64,000 bases of DNA from Negadavirga shengliensis (GCF_042652345.1 NZ_JBHSJJ010000018.1:59516-123515), one strand, 5' to 3'. Positions 53,717 through 63,737 are shown, counted from the first letter of the stretch. Numbers and translations are program-made. Notes: generated from the sequence alone by a model not told the origin.

Positions 53717-55045
53717 TTAGTTTTCGATAAGTTCCTTAAACTTATCCACACTTATTTTTTCCTCCTTAGGCGCTATTTTTGTTTTCACGAAATCGAGCAC
53801 TTTTTCATTCTGCACAGCGGTGAGCATCTGCATGTAATTGCGGCCTTCGTTGCCCTGTAAGTAATTTTGGACAAACATATCCATGTTATCTTCCATCTGG
53901 GAGGCTAATCCTGAGGAAGCCAACTGCTCCCGGATCATTTCCTTGGTTTTTTCAATGACATCCTCGTGTTCCGCTTTGATATCGTTCTCTTCCGCAACCT
54001 TATTGGAAATGAGTGACCAGATAAGTTGTTTTGAGTAGGCAGGATATTCGTTCTCTACGTCTTTTTCCGAAACTTTTCCCTCATTGGCTTTCAATAACCA
54101 TTCTTTCAGGAAATCCTGGGGAAGTTCGATTTTGGTGTTTTCGATAAGGAGATCTTTTAGCTGCTCTTCATTGAAGACCTTGATTTCCTTTTTGTAATTC
54201 TCGCTGAGGATGTTTTTTACCTTTTCAATGAACTCTTCTTCATTGGATACCTGGTCTGGCCCAAATACCTTGTCAAAAAGTTCCTGGTTCATTTCGGCTT
54301 CCTCAGTCCTGTTGATGTTCTGGACGGTGAAGGTGCATTCTCCGCTTAATTTTGCGGCATCTTCAGGACCAAGCCCCAATGCCTCGGCCAAGTCACCTTT
54401 AATAGCTTTGTTTGGATCAAAAGTGATGATATCACCTTTTTTCACCCCAATAAACTTTTTGAGTGATCTGCCGTCTATTTTCGATAAAGGTATGGAGAGC
54501 GATTCTTCAAAACCGCCATCTTCTGACTTCAGGTCTCCGTATAAAAAGTCATTTTCCTGGCTTTCTTCCGGATTGGTCATTTTCCCGTATTGGCTTTTGA
54601 TGTTCTCTATGGCATCGCTCACTTCCTTATCGGATAGCTCGATATCATAAAGTTTGGCTTCCAAAGTGTCGTCCACACTGACGTCAACTTTCTCTACAAA
54701 ACCGATTCTATATTCGAATTCGAATTCCTTTTGTTTCTTCCAATCGATCTGTTCAGCATCCTCGGTTACAGGCAATGGGTCACCTAAAACCTTAAATTCC
54801 TGTGCTTTCAGGTAATCATTCAGCGATGCAGACAGCAGGGTATTGATTTCTTCCACCAAGACGGAAGTACCATAAAGATTTTTGACCATGGAGAATGGAG
54901 CTTTTCCCGGCCGGAATCCTTTGATGTTAGCCTTTTTGGCGTATTCTTTTATTTTGGCATCAACTTTGGGTTGATAATCAGCTTCATTAAGTTTGATTTT
55001 AACTGAAGCTTCATTTTCTGCATGCTTGTCTAATGTGATTTCCAA
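53717..55045 (-). CDS. tig: Trigger factor
   Basis: 442 residues. The ribosome-binding signature GFRPGKAPFSMV is near residue 44, followed by a divergent middle (PPIase) domain and the C-terminal chaperone arms. It holds nascent chains at the ribosome exit. Its own promoter must fit in the 34 bp between its start and the tRNA-Leu terminator, or it relies on read-through. Confidence 0.93.
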   Translation of the reverse strand: MEITLDKHAENEASVKIKLNEADYQPKVDAKIKEYAKKANIKGFRPGKAPFSMVKNLYGTSVLVEEINTLLSASLNDYLKAQEFKVLGDPLPVTEDAEQIDWKKQKEFEFEYRIGFVEKVDVSVDDTLEAKLYDIELSDKEVSDAIENIKSQYGKMTNPEESQENDFLYGDLKSEDGGFEESLSIPLSKIDGRSLKKFIGVKKGDIITFDPNKAIKGDLAEALGLGPEDAAKLSGECTFTVQNINRTEEAEMNQELFDKVFGPDQVSNEEEFIEKVKNILSENYKKEIKVFNEEQLKDLLIENTKIELPQDFLKEWLLKANEGKVSEKDVENEYPAYSKQLIWSLISNKVAEENDIKAEHEDVIEKTKEMIREQLASSGLASQMEDNMDMFVQNYLQGNEGRNYMQMLTAVQNEKVLDFVKTKIAPKEEKISVDKFKELIEN

Positions 55046-55079
55046 GAGCTCTTAATTTAATGTTTACCAATAACAAAAA

Positions 55080-55127
55080 CCCTCCATCCTGATTAAAACC
55101 ATAAGGCAGAGGAATCAAGATCGAGGG
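55080..55127 (-). terminator. Terminator of tRNA-Leu
   Basis: Fifteen-base arms (CCCTCCATCCTGATT and AATCAAGATCGAGGG, two mismatches); on the minus strand followed by TTTTTG. Lies between the tRNA and tig. Confidence 0.7.
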
Positions 55128-55141
55128 AGTTAAAAGTTATG

Positions 55142-55223
55142 TGCGGATGGAGGGACTCGAACCCCCATGCCTCGCGGCGCTAGATCCTAAGTCTAGTGCG
55201 TCTACCAATTTCGCCACATCCGC
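55142..55223 (-). tRNA. tRNA-Leu (UAG anticodon)
   Basis: 82 nt without an encoded CCA. Acceptor GCGGATG pairs with CATCCGC, D-arm TGGCGAAATTGGTAGA, anticodon arm CTAGA-CTTAGGA-TCTAG giving anticodon TAG, a long variable arm (class II) and T-arm with GGTTCGAGTCC. Reads CUA-family leucine codons. Confidence 0.97.
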
Positions 55224-55359
55224 AATTATTGATTATGTTAATGTCAACCATCTGCCTAAATAAGACAGAAAATCCATATCCGCTTATCGTATGGTGCCAC
55301 TTAATATTGAAAAAAGAAAATTATATGTACCTTTATTTCTCTTTTTTTCAACGTGGTTG

Positions 55360-55390
55360 CAAAGGTAGGAATCTCTGGTTAAGTTTCAAT
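55360..55390 (-). promoter_or_regulatory. Candidate promoter of tRNA-Leu
   Basis: Minus-strand -7 TACCTTTG (55360-55367, exact) with ATTG at 55387-55390 as -33, separated by exactly 19 bp. The transcript would begin about 130 nt before the tRNA. Confidence 0.6.
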
Positions 55391-55468
55391 AACTATGAGC
55401 AAAAAAAATTAAAAATATTATCCGTTCAATTGATTCAAAGCTGAAGATTTATTTTTAACTTGGGTTGT

Positions 55469-57688
55469 ATGATAAAAGTAGATTTAGAGGAAGAAAGAAA
55501 AGAAATATTAAAAAGATATAGAAGGCTGCTTCGGGTTGCCAAACCGCTTCTCAAGCCCGGTGACGCCAAATTGATAAAAAAAGCGTTTAATGTTTCCAGC
55601 GAGGCTCACAAGGAGATGAGGAGGAAGTCAGGAGAGCCTTATATATATCATCCATTAGAAGTGGCATTGGTGTGCGTTGAAGAGATCGGTTTAGGCACTA
55701 CCAGCATTATTTCTGCACTCCTCCATGACGTGGTAGAAGACACGGACTTGGAATTGGAGGACATTGAAAAGGAGTTTGGGTCCAAAGTGGCACAGATCAT
55801 CGATGGCCTTACCAAAATCTCGGGAGTATTTGAATACGGGAGTTCCCAGCAGGCCGAGAACTTCAGAAAAATGCTCATTACGCTTTCGGATGATGTGCGG
55901 GTGATTTTGATCAAGTTGGCTGACCGTCTGAACAACATGCGGACGCTTGATAGCATGCCCAGGCACAAACAACTTAAAATCGCTTCCGAAACCAAATATT
56001 TGTATGCGCCTTTGGCCCATAGGCTGGGTCTTTATTCCATCAAATCAGAATTGGAAGACCTTCATCTGAAATTTATGGACAGAGAGGCCTATGAATACAT
56101 TATTTATAAAATCAATGAGACCCGCGTATCCAGAAATAAATTCATAAAAACTTTCATCACCCCGATTGAACACGAGCTGGCCAGCCAGAATTTTAAATTC
56201 AACATCAAAGGCAGGCCAAAGTCGATTTTTTCGATTTATAACAAGATGAAAACCCAGAATATACCCTTTGAAGAGGTATATGATTTGTTTGCCGTCCGGA
56301 TCATTATAGACACCACCTATGAAAATGAAAAAGCGGATTGTTGGCAGGTATATTCTATAGTGACGGATTTTTACAGGCCCAATCCGGACCGTCTTAGAGA
56401 TTGGATCAGCACACCAAGGGCCAATGGCTATGAATCCCTGCACACTACTGTAATGAGCCAAACGGGCCAATGGGTGGAAGTCCAGATCAGGACACAGCGC
56501 ATGGACGATATCGCAGAGAGGGGGTACGCGGCCCACTGGAAATACAAAGAAAAGGAAAACTCACCGGAAAAGGCAGCGGGAGGTCTTGATGAGTGGATTA
56601 CACAGGTACGCACCCTGCTGGAAAACAACGATGGCTCGGCAATTGAGTTCATGGATGACTTTCGGGGGAATCTTTTTCAGGATGAGGTATTTGTATTTAC
56701 ACCCAAGGGAGACCTCAAAGTATTGCCCAATGGCGCCACGGCGTTGGATTTCGCATTTGAAATCCATTCTGAAGTAGGTGCCAAATGCATTGGGGCAAAG
56801 GTGAATCAAAAGCTGGTTTCCATAGGCCATAGCTTAAAAAACGGTGACCAGGTGGAAATACTTACTTCAAACAAACAAAGGCCCACTGAGGACTGGCTAA
56901 AGTCAGTGGTCACTTCCCGTGCGAGAGCCAAGATCAAGGATGCCCTCAAAGAAGAAAAAAAAGGATATATTCTTGACGGGAAAGAGATTGTTCAAAGAAA
57001 ACTCAAGCAGATGAAAATGGAATTTTCGTCGGTCGTTGTGGAGCAGTTAAGGGCATTTTTTGAGACCAAAACCACCACGGAGTTTTATTATAAGGTAGGT
57101 AAGGGCATTATCGATGCCACCTCCATAAAAAGCTTTAAGGAATTTAAGCAGAAAAAGAAACTGAAAAAGACGCCTTTGGTCAATATCACGGATGAATCTT
57201 CCTTTACCAAGGAAATCCAAAACCTGAAAGGTCCGGAACACGATCAATTGTTGATAGGGGAGGATATGGATGTAGTGGATTACATCCTGGCAAAATGCTG
57301 CAACCCTATCCCCGGCGATGATGTTTTTGGATTCGTAACCGTAAATGAAGGCATCAAAATCCACAGGACCTCATGTCCAAATGCATTGGAATTGTTGTCC
57401 AACCATGGCAACCGGGTCATCAAAGCACGATGGACCAGCCAACAGGAAATCGCGTTTTTGGCGGGGTTGAAAATCGTCGGTACAGACAGGGTGGGCCTTA
57501 TCAGTGATCTTACCAAAGTGATTTCAAACGAGTTGAAGGTGAATATGAGGTCTATAACCGTAGATTCTGACAGCGGGATTTTTGAAGGTACCATAAAGCT
57601 TTATGTTCACAGTACCAACCATTTGGAAAAGCTTATAGAAAACCTTTCCAAAGTACAGGGGGTCTTAAAAGTATCAAGATTCGATTAG
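55469..57688 (+). CDS. RelA/SpoT-family (p)ppGpp synthetase/hydrolase
   Basis: 739 residues from MIKVDLEEER. HD hydrolase domain intact (HPLEVALVCVEE, LLHDVVEDTD, RLNNMRTL), synthetase domain (RRIIIDT-type region, STPRANGYESLHTTVM, VQIRTQRMDDIAERG), TGS domain (VFVFTPKGDLKVLPNGATAL), zinc-finger/helical region with Cys-rich AKCCNPIPGD, and a C-terminal ACT domain. All long-Rel features are present, so it can probably both make and break (p)ppGpp in the stringent response. Confidence 0.95.
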   Translation: MIKVDLEEERKEILKRYRRLLRVAKPLLKPGDAKLIKKAFNVSSEAHKEMRRKSGEPYIYHPLEVALVCVEEIGLGTTSIISALLHDVVEDTDLELEDIEKEFGSKVAQIIDGLTKISGVFEYGSSQQAENFRKMLITLSDDVRVILIKLADRLNNMRTLDSMPRHKQLKIASETKYLYAPLAHRLGLYSIKSELEDLHLKFMDREAYEYIIYKINETRVSRNKFIKTFITPIEHELASQNFKFNIKGRPKSIFSIYNKMKTQNIPFEEVYDLFAVRIIIDTTYENEKADCWQVYSIVTDFYRPNPDRLRDWISTPRANGYESLHTTVMSQTGQWVEVQIRTQRMDDIAERGYAAHWKYKEKENSPEKAAGGLDEWITQVRTLLENNDGSAIEFMDDFRGNLFQDEVFVFTPKGDLKVLPNGATALDFAFEIHSEVGAKCIGAKVNQKLVSIGHSLKNGDQVEILTSNKQRPTEDWLKSVVTSRARAKIKDALKEEKKGYILDGKEIVQRKLKQMKMEFSSVVVEQLRAFFETKTTTEFYYKVGKGIIDATSIKSFKEFKQKKKLKKTPLVNITDESSFTKEIQNLKGPEHDQLLIGEDMDVVDYILAKCCNPIPGDDVFGFVTVNEGIKIHRTSCPNALELLSNHGNRVIKARWTSQQEIAFLAGLKIVGTDRVGLISDLTKVISNELKVNMRSITVDSDSGIFEGTIKLYVHSTNHLEKLIENLSKVQGVLKVSRFD

Positions 57689-57724
57689 GCCAGAGAAAGT
57701 ACCGCCATTTTTAAATAAGAACCG

Positions 57725-57732
57725 TATATTTG
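57725..57732 (+). promoter_or_regulatory. Candidate -7 element for fur
   Basis: TATATTTG, exact TAnnTTTG match, 16 bp before the ATG. Confidence 0.55.
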
Positions 57733-57748
57733 TAAAAAAACAGGAACC

Positions 57749-58222
57749 ATGGCCTCGAATGAAACGCTTTACGACAAAGTAAAGAAAATATTTACCGCCT
57801 ATCTGGAAAACAAGAAGCTACGGAAAACACCGGAAAGGTATGCTATTTTAGAGGAAATTTATGGAAGAGGCGGACATTTCGATGTTGAATCGCTCTACAT
57901 CAGTATGAAAAATAAAAATTACCGGGTCAGCAGGGCCACCGTCTACAATACACTTGATTTGTTGGTGGAATGCGATTTGGTGACCAAGCACCAGTTTGGG
58001 AAAAATATCGCTCAGTATGAAAAATCCTACGGATACAAACAGCATGACCATCTTATATGCACGGAATGCCACCAAGTAAAAGAGTTTTGTGATCCCCGTA
58101 TACAAAATATCCAGAACACAGTTGGGGAGATTTTGAACTTTAATATCATTCACCATTCTCTTATTTTATATGGCAACTGTATGGATGAAGACTGCGAGTT
58201 CAGGACTATATCGGAAAAATAG
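57749..58222 (+). CDS. Fur-family metal-responsive regulator
   Basis: 157 residues. Winged-helix DNA-binding half (RKTPERYAILEEIYGRGGHF, VSRATVYNTLDLLVECDLV) and a dimer domain with HDHLICTECHQVKEFCD and GNCMDEDCEF as metal/structural zinc sites. It could be a Fur or PerR; the sequence does not decide. The STAS gene follows after 264 bp that contain a repeat element. Confidence 0.92.
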   Translation: MASNETLYDKVKKIFTAYLENKKLRKTPERYAILEEIYGRGGHFDVESLYISMKNKNYRVSRATVYNTLDLLVECDLVTKHQFGKNIAQYEKSYGYKQHDHLICTECHQVKEFCDPRIQNIQNTVGEILNFNIIHHSLILYGNCMDEDCEFRTISEK

Positions 58223-58337
58223 TTGATAGGACTCAGGCCGAATTCGAATGGTTATTCATTCCAAATTAAGCCCTTCGCTCTCCGAAAGCCAGATAATTCC
58301 TTCCATTGGGAATGAATATTGTGCATCGAAACTGAAT

Positions 58338-58415
58338 TCACATGAAACCGAGCGTAATGCAAGCGACACACACTGGTATGCCCCGATAGCCCAATAGCTG
58401 TCGGGGGCATACCAG
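58338..58415 (+). repeat. Short hairpin repeat element, copy B
   Basis: Starts with about 35 bases that match the reverse strand of copy A (33256-33290), including GCAAGCGACACAC, and continues into a long hairpin at 58373-58415: outer arms CTGGTATGCCCC and GGGGCATACCAG, with ATAGC/GCTGT inside. In an intergenic region without genes. Confidence 0.6.
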
Positions 58416-58486
58416 GCCAACTATATGTCCGATAAAGAACAAATTATTATCATATGTAATAGGATTTAAAAAAACCATTAAAATTT

Positions 58487-58831
58487 ATGAAAGCTGATTT
58501 TGAATCATATATAGAAGGCAAAAGCTTTATAATGAAACTCAAAGGAGACCTGATTGGAGACGAATCCGGCCCAAAATTAGTGGGAAAGGTTTCGGACGCC
58601 CTGAATGAGGGGATTACGAATTGTATCATAGACCTGAGCCAAGTGCGCTATATCAGTTCGAGTGGAATAGGGGTCCTGATCACCATACTCACAAAAATGA
58701 GGAATGCGGGCGGTGAGGTTTATTTAACATCACCTTCTGAGCATGTTAAAAAGTTATTGATCATCACCAAGCTCAATAATATTTTTAATGTTTATGATTC
58801 TTTGGAAGAGGCCAGGGAAAAAATCCGTTAA
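58487..58831 (+). CDS. STAS-domain anti-anti-sigma factor-like protein
   Basis: 114 residues, one STAS domain. IIDLSQVRYISSSGIGVLI contains the serine expected to be phosphorylated by an RsbW-type kinase. No cognate kinase or phosphatase is in the window. Its target could be a sigma factor, a phosphatase system or a gliding/c-di-GMP path; undecided. Confidence 0.9.
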   Translation: MKADFESYIEGKSFIMKLKGDLIGDESGPKLVGKVSDALNEGITNCIIDLSQVRYISSSGIGVLITILTKMRNAGGEVYLTSPSEHVKKLLIITKLNNIFNVYDSLEEAREKIR

Positions 58832-58945
58832 TCCTTTTTAAATCGGCTGATGAATCAAAAAATAAATCATAAGTAGTTGGTATTTTTTGTGAGTATGACA
58901 ATCTTCACGGAAAATTTTAAATAGTACTATATATCAAGATAAAAA

Positions 58946-60217
58946 ATGAAAATGGATGTTCTTTTGGGTCTCCAATGGGGTGACGAAGGTAAGGGAAAAG
59001 TAGTTGACTACCTGGCGCCGAAGTATGATATGGTGGCCAGGTTTCAGGGCGGTCCCAATGCCGGTCATACCTTAGAGTTTGATGGAATAAAACATGTCCT
59101 GCATCAGATTCCGAGCGGAATATTTAGGGAAAATCTGAAAAACATCATCGGAAACGGGGTTGTGCTCGATCCCGTGGTCTTAAAGAAAGAGATTGAAGCC
59201 CTCAAAAAATTTAATATTGATTTTAGCAAAAACCTTTTTATATCTAAAAAGGCGACCATAATCCTTCCCACACACAAGTTATTGGATGCCGCCTATGAGA
59301 AGTCAAAGGGAGATAAGAAAATCGGGTCGACATTGAAAGGAATCGGGCCCACTTATCAGGATAAGATAGGTAGAGTGGCACTTCGGGTGGGAGATATAAT
59401 GTCCAATGGGTTTAGGGAAAAATATGATGCGTCAGTAGAAAGACATAAATCCATCCTGGATTACTACCAGTTTGATATCAAAAGCTTACCTGCCATGGAG
59501 GACCAGTTTTTCGAGGCCATCCGGTTTTTTAGAACCTTGAATTTAGTGGAAACGGAATATGAAGTAAATACTGCTATCAATGAAGGCTTAAAGGTTCTGG
59601 CAGAAGGTGCCCAGGGCTCATTATTGGATATCGATTTTGGAAGTTATCCATTTGTGACCAGCAGCAGCACCATGACGGCTGGGGCATGTACGGGGCTGGG
59701 GGTAGCACCTTCCGCTATTGGAAATGTATATGGAATATTCAAAGCCTATTGTACCCGCGTAGGCAGCGGTCCTTTTCCCACAGAACTTTTTGATGAGGAT
59801 GGGGAAAAGATGAGAAAGGAAGGAAATGAATTCGGTTCCACCACCGGTAGGCCCCGAAGGTGCGGCTGGATAGATATTCCTGCCTTAAAATACTCTATTA
59901 TGATCAACGGAGTCACTGAACTTTTTATGATGAAAGCGGATGTCCTTAATATCTTTGAGGAGATAAAGGTTTGTACACATTACCGGCTTTCCGAAGGGAC
60001 CCAAGTGGACCATCTTTCGTTAACCCCGGAAGGTGAGGAGGCCAAACCGGTATATAAAGTGATGAAAGGTTGGAACTGTAGTTTGGATCATGTAGAATCC
60101 TATGATGATTTTCCAGCCGAACTGAAAGATTACGTCGATTTTCTGGAACAGCAACTTAACGTACCCATAACAATGATATCCGTGGGACCGGACCGTAAAA
60201 AGACCATATTGAAATGA
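58946..60217 (+). CDS. purA: Adenylosuccinate synthase
   Basis: 423 residues. GLQWGDEGKGKVVDYLA (P-loop), QGGPNAGHTL with the catalytic His, GVGPSAIG-type region here as GLGVAPSAIG, and TTGRPRRCGWID. It joins IMP and aspartate with GTP in AMP synthesis. The two ATG codons at 58946 and 58952 are both possible. Strong terminator follows. Confidence 0.97.
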   Translation: MKMDVLLGLQWGDEGKGKVVDYLAPKYDMVARFQGGPNAGHTLEFDGIKHVLHQIPSGIFRENLKNIIGNGVVLDPVVLKKEIEALKKFNIDFSKNLFISKKATIILPTHKLLDAAYEKSKGDKKIGSTLKGIGPTYQDKIGRVALRVGDIMSNGFREKYDASVERHKSILDYYQFDIKSLPAMEDQFFEAIRFFRTLNLVETEYEVNTAINEGLKVLAEGAQGSLLDIDFGSYPFVTSSSTMTAGACTGLGVAPSAIGNVYGIFKAYCTRVGSGPFPTELFDEDGEKMRKEGNEFGSTTGRPRRCGWIDIPALKYSIMINGVTELFMMKADVLNIFEEIKVCTHYRLSEGTQVDHLSLTPEGEEAKPVYKVMKGWNCSLDHVESYDDFPAELKDYVDFLEQQLNVPITMISVGPDRKKTILK

Positions 60218-60240
60218 TTTTAAGATAATGGGCACCTTCC

Positions 60241-60277
60241 AAAAATGCTTCCTGAAATATTCACAGGGAGCATTTTT
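60241..60277 (+). terminator. Terminator of purA
   Basis: Fourteen-base arms (AAAAATGCTTCCTG and CAGGGAGCATTTTT, one G-T pair) around a nine-base loop, then TTGTTTT. Confidence 0.88.
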
Positions 60278-60370
60278 TGTTTTGGCTTTTATTTGGTATA
60301 ATTAATAAATCAATTGTTTGGAGCCTGAAAAAACAGTTGGATTGAGTTTGTTCATGCAAATGGTAAGCAG

Positions 60371-62698
60371 TTGACTTCTAACCAAAAAGTTATTCTCTTG
60401 TTCTTTTTGTTATTGATAGGGATAGCCGAAAGGACTTTTGGACAATTTGGTTTCCCTTATTGTGAGACTTTTCAGGAAGGCATTCAAAGACAGGAAACCG
60501 TATTGGGTGGAACGGCTGCGCTCACAGACGGCGTGCTCAGGCTGACAGAGGCCCTTGAAGACCAAAACGGATACGTGTATATAGATATACCTTTTCCTTC
60601 GGGATTTGGTATTAAAGTTTCTTTTGAATACTTCAGTTATGGGGGGACTGGGGCCGATGGTTTGACGGTATTTCTTTTTGATGCGCAAGTGCCTTTTTTT
60701 TCTCCCGGCGGGTTCGGGGGCTCCTTAGGCTACGCCCCAAGGGAAGGATTGGCTGGACTTACAGGCGCTTATATCGGAATCGGATTGGACAGCTTCGGCA
60801 ATTTTGGTAATGGAGTAGAGGGGAAGAACGGCGGCTTCCCCGGAGCATCGGACCAGCTACATCCCAATAGTGTGGCAGTAAGGGGGCCCGGTCAGGGTTT
60901 TACAGGCTATGAATTTATCACCGGCGTCAAAACAAACGAAGCAGGAGGAAACGGACTTCCGGTTGATCAAAGGTTCGTCATAAGTTCCGGAGGACAAGGC
61001 AGCTCCCGAATTACCGACCCTAACCTACCAGGTTATAGGAAGGTCTTTATTGATCTGGAGCCAGATGGCGATCAGGGTTTCCTGCTTTCGATGGATATGA
61101 TGGTTACTGTCAGGGCCAATTCCCCAGAGACCGTCCGGATTTTTGATAAAGTACCTTATGCTTATCCCGCACCTGAGGAACTGAAAATTGGGTTTGCCGC
61201 ATCAACAGGGGGGGATACCAACTTCCATGAAATCCGGAACCTCATTGTGGAAGTATCTGATGAAGAAAGCCTGTTAAAACCGGAAGGGGTTGATATTGAG
61301 GGTTTGGTAGCCTGTGAAGGACAGGATAATATTTTTGAAATCCCTACGGAATCCATTTCCTTGCCCAATGAAAACTCCAGGATTAACTGCATAAGGTTTT
61401 TTGAAACCTATGAGGAAGCTGGGGATGAATCGGGTGAAATATGTGAAAAAAGTAATTGTGGAGAAAAAGGCAGCATACTTTCGCTTCCAGAGGGTTTTTT
61501 TTCTGTGATCGATAAAGAAGGCGGGTTTATGTTTACCCCAAATGTTGGTTTCCAGGGGGAAGAAGTTTCAACTTATTATACCCTTACAGATAATTTTGGT
61601 AAGACATCCGAGCCAAAGTTGCTAAAAGTAACAATCAGAGAAGCCCCGGTTACACTCACACTGTTTGCAGATGGGGTGCCTTTGGAGGAAATTTTTCTAT
61701 GTCCAGGAGCTGACATAGTGTTAGAGGCATATTCCGAAGAAGGATTTGAATTTTATGAATGGTATAAGGATGAGGTTTTGATGACCGATACCGATGATGG
61801 AAAAACGGTTGCCCGGGAAGCAGGGGAATATTTTGTGAAAGCACTCAACGAAAATGGTTGCCCTGTTTATTCAAATACCGTTGCGGTGGGATTTCCTGAT
61901 TTTCCTCAACTTGTTATAGAAGGTCCTGTCACTGTATGTAATCCCGGACTATTCCCGGACATCAGAGACTTTATAGAAGAATACAATGAAGAGCAGTTTG
62001 ACTATGGGATAGAGACGCCTGAGGGGGATTTTCTGGTGAATGAAGAAATGGATATTCAGAGCGGGGGGCTTTATCATATTCGCGTGAAGCCAATGGTGCT
62101 GGATTGTTGGTCTAATGCGGTGCCTTTTGAGGTAAGCGTTCCGGAAACAGAACTGGAAGCCTCCGTTGATTACCATCTGAATGGAACAGGAATGAAAGAA
62201 CAATCCGATGAGGGCATTTTAACGGATGACGAAGTTTATTTTGTAGACACTTCTTCCGGAGACATTGTATCCTGGGAGTGGGATTTTGGGGATGGAGAAA
62301 CAAGCAACCTGAAATCACCGGTTCATGTCTACGGTCAGAAAGGCGATTTCCGTGTTTTCCTTACGGTAAAAAACCGTGAGGGATGTGTATCTACGTCCAG
62401 CATGGCTATCGCGATTAAGCGCTCATATAGGATTATGTTTCCCAACGGCTTCACGCCCAGCAGGGAGGAAGACAGGTATTTTCGGCCCAAAGTTAAAGGG
62501 ATCGTCAAAATGGAATTGATGGTTTTCAGCGCTTGGGGGGAATTACTGTTCAAATCAGAAGATCTTGAGATGGAAGGATGGGATGGGACCTTGAATGGTA
62601 AAGACCTGCCGCCGGGAAGATATGTGTACCGGGCGGATTTTGAGTCCCGGGACGGGGAATACATTACCCGATCAGGAAAGGTTTTGTTGATCAGATGA
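60371..62698 (+). CDS. Secreted lectin/PKD protein with gliding-type (type B) T9SS C-terminal domain
   Basis: 775 residues with a TTG start at 60371; the frame has no ATG upstream and the TTG gives a proper signal peptide (cut near TFGQ). L-type lectin-like domain ~25-300 (YGGTGADGLTVFLFD, GLTGAYIGIGLDSFGNFGNG), a region with repeated Ig-like folds, a PKD domain near 630-690 (SWEWDFGDGETSN), and a CHU_C/type B T9SS domain (IMFPNGFTPSREEDRYFRPK ... DLPPGRYVYRADF). Probably a surface adhesin. Its last four bases overlap the SprF gene, the usual secretion partner of type B cargo. Confidence 0.88.
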   Translation: MTSNQKVILLFFLLLIGIAERTFGQFGFPYCETFQEGIQRQETVLGGTAALTDGVLRLTEALEDQNGYVYIDIPFPSGFGIKVSFEYFSYGGTGADGLTVFLFDAQVPFFSPGGFGGSLGYAPREGLAGLTGAYIGIGLDSFGNFGNGVEGKNGGFPGASDQLHPNSVAVRGPGQGFTGYEFITGVKTNEAGGNGLPVDQRFVISSGGQGSSRITDPNLPGYRKVFIDLEPDGDQGFLLSMDMMVTVRANSPETVRIFDKVPYAYPAPEELKIGFAASTGGDTNFHEIRNLIVEVSDEESLLKPEGVDIEGLVACEGQDNIFEIPTESISLPNENSRINCIRFFETYEEAGDESGEICEKSNCGEKGSILSLPEGFFSVIDKEGGFMFTPNVGFQGEEVSTYYTLTDNFGKTSEPKLLKVTIREAPVTLTLFADGVPLEEIFLCPGADIVLEAYSEEGFEFYEWYKDEVLMTDTDDGKTVAREAGEYFVKALNENGCPVYSNTVAVGFPDFPQLVIEGPVTVCNPGLFPDIRDFIEEYNEEQFDYGIETPEGDFLVNEEMDIQSGGLYHIRVKPMVLDCWSNAVPFEVSVPETELEASVDYHLNGTGMKEQSDEGILTDDEVYFVDTSSGDIVSWEWDFGDGETSNLKSPVHVYGQKGDFRVFLTVKNREGCVSTSSMAIAIKRSYRIMFPNGFTPSREEDRYFRPKVKGIVKMELMVFSAWGELLFKSEDLEMEGWDGTLNGKDLPPGRYVYRADFESRDGEYITRSGKVLLIR

Positions 62699-63723
62699 AG
62701 GGGGTGTTTTACATATGGATCATCTTATTTCTTTTCGGGTGTTATGCGCAGCTGAAAGGCCAGGATATGCAGTTTTCTCAGTTTTATGCTTCTCCGTTAT
62801 ACCTCAATCCGGCCTTCACCGGCAGTACCGAATGGACCAGAATAGGTTTGAATTATCGGAACCAGTGGCCTGGATTGGATCACAGCTTTCACACCATGTC
62901 AGCTTATTTTGATCATTTTATCGAACATAAGAAAAGCGGTATCGGAGTAATGGTCAATGGGACCAGGGATACTTTTGCCCAGTTACAAAACATGGAAGTA
63001 GGGCTGTTGTATTCATATCGATTGCAATTAGGAAAGGAACGTTATTTACACATGGGGCTACAGACGGGGTTTGTCAACCGCAGCGTAAATGTGGAAAACA
63101 TTATTTTGGGCACACAGTTGGATATTGACCGGGGAATTGTGATCGGAGATGGTTTATCCTGGATTGATGATGAAAGTCAAAGGAGCCATATAGATATTAA
63201 TACGGGATTGTATTATTACGATGAAAAATTCTGGCTTGGGGCGGCGGCACATCATCTTACCAGACCGTATATATCCTATATGGAGGTTGATTTGAACCGT
63301 TTGCCCATCAGATATTCCCTGCATGGCGGCGTAAGGTTCAAGCTTTACAGTAGTTCCATCTTTGACCAAATCAATAATCTATCCCAGGAACGCACATTAT
63401 CCGTTGCCTTTAATTATAAACGCCAGGGCTTGTTTGATCAGTTGGATTTTGGTACTGAGTTTTATCTGGAGCCGGTAGTTTTTGGGATCTGGTACAGGGG
63501 TTTACCCACTAAAAACTCCTTGCCCAATAATGAAGCCATTATTGGTTTACTCGGTTTTTCGTTTCCCAATGATTTGGAAATGGGTTACAGTTATGATTTT
63601 ACTGTATCAAGATTAGGGTGGAGAAATTCGGGCGGTGCTCATGAAGTTTCCATAAGATATACCTTTAGAAATTATAAGACGGGTAAAAAGAGGGATAGGG
63701 TAATCCCTGGGTTTAAGTATTGA
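62695..63723 (+). CDS. PorP/SprF-family outer-membrane protein
   Basis: 342 residues. Signal peptide, then QDMQFSQFYASPLYLNPAFTG, the hallmark of PorP/SprF, with beta-strand repeats to the end. SprF-type proteins work with the type IX system and the type B sorting domain to place one cargo at the surface; here the cargo is the overlapping upstream gene (ATGA overlap). Terminator directly downstream. Confidence 0.95.
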   Translation: MKGVFYIWIILFLFGCYAQLKGQDMQFSQFYASPLYLNPAFTGSTEWTRIGLNYRNQWPGLDHSFHTMSAYFDHFIEHKKSGIGVMVNGTRDTFAQLQNMEVGLLYSYRLQLGKERYLHMGLQTGFVNRSVNVENIILGTQLDIDRGIVIGDGLSWIDDESQRSHIDINTGLYYYDEKFWLGAAAHHLTRPYISYMEVDLNRLPIRYSLHGGVRFKLYSSSIFDQINNLSQERTLSVAFNYKRQGLFDQLDFGTEFYLEPVVFGIWYRGLPTKNSLPNNEAIIGLLGFSFPNDLEMGYSYDFTVSRLGWRNSGGAHEVSIRYTFRNYKTGKKRDRVIPGFKY

Positions 63724-63737
63724 TGAAAATAATTTTC

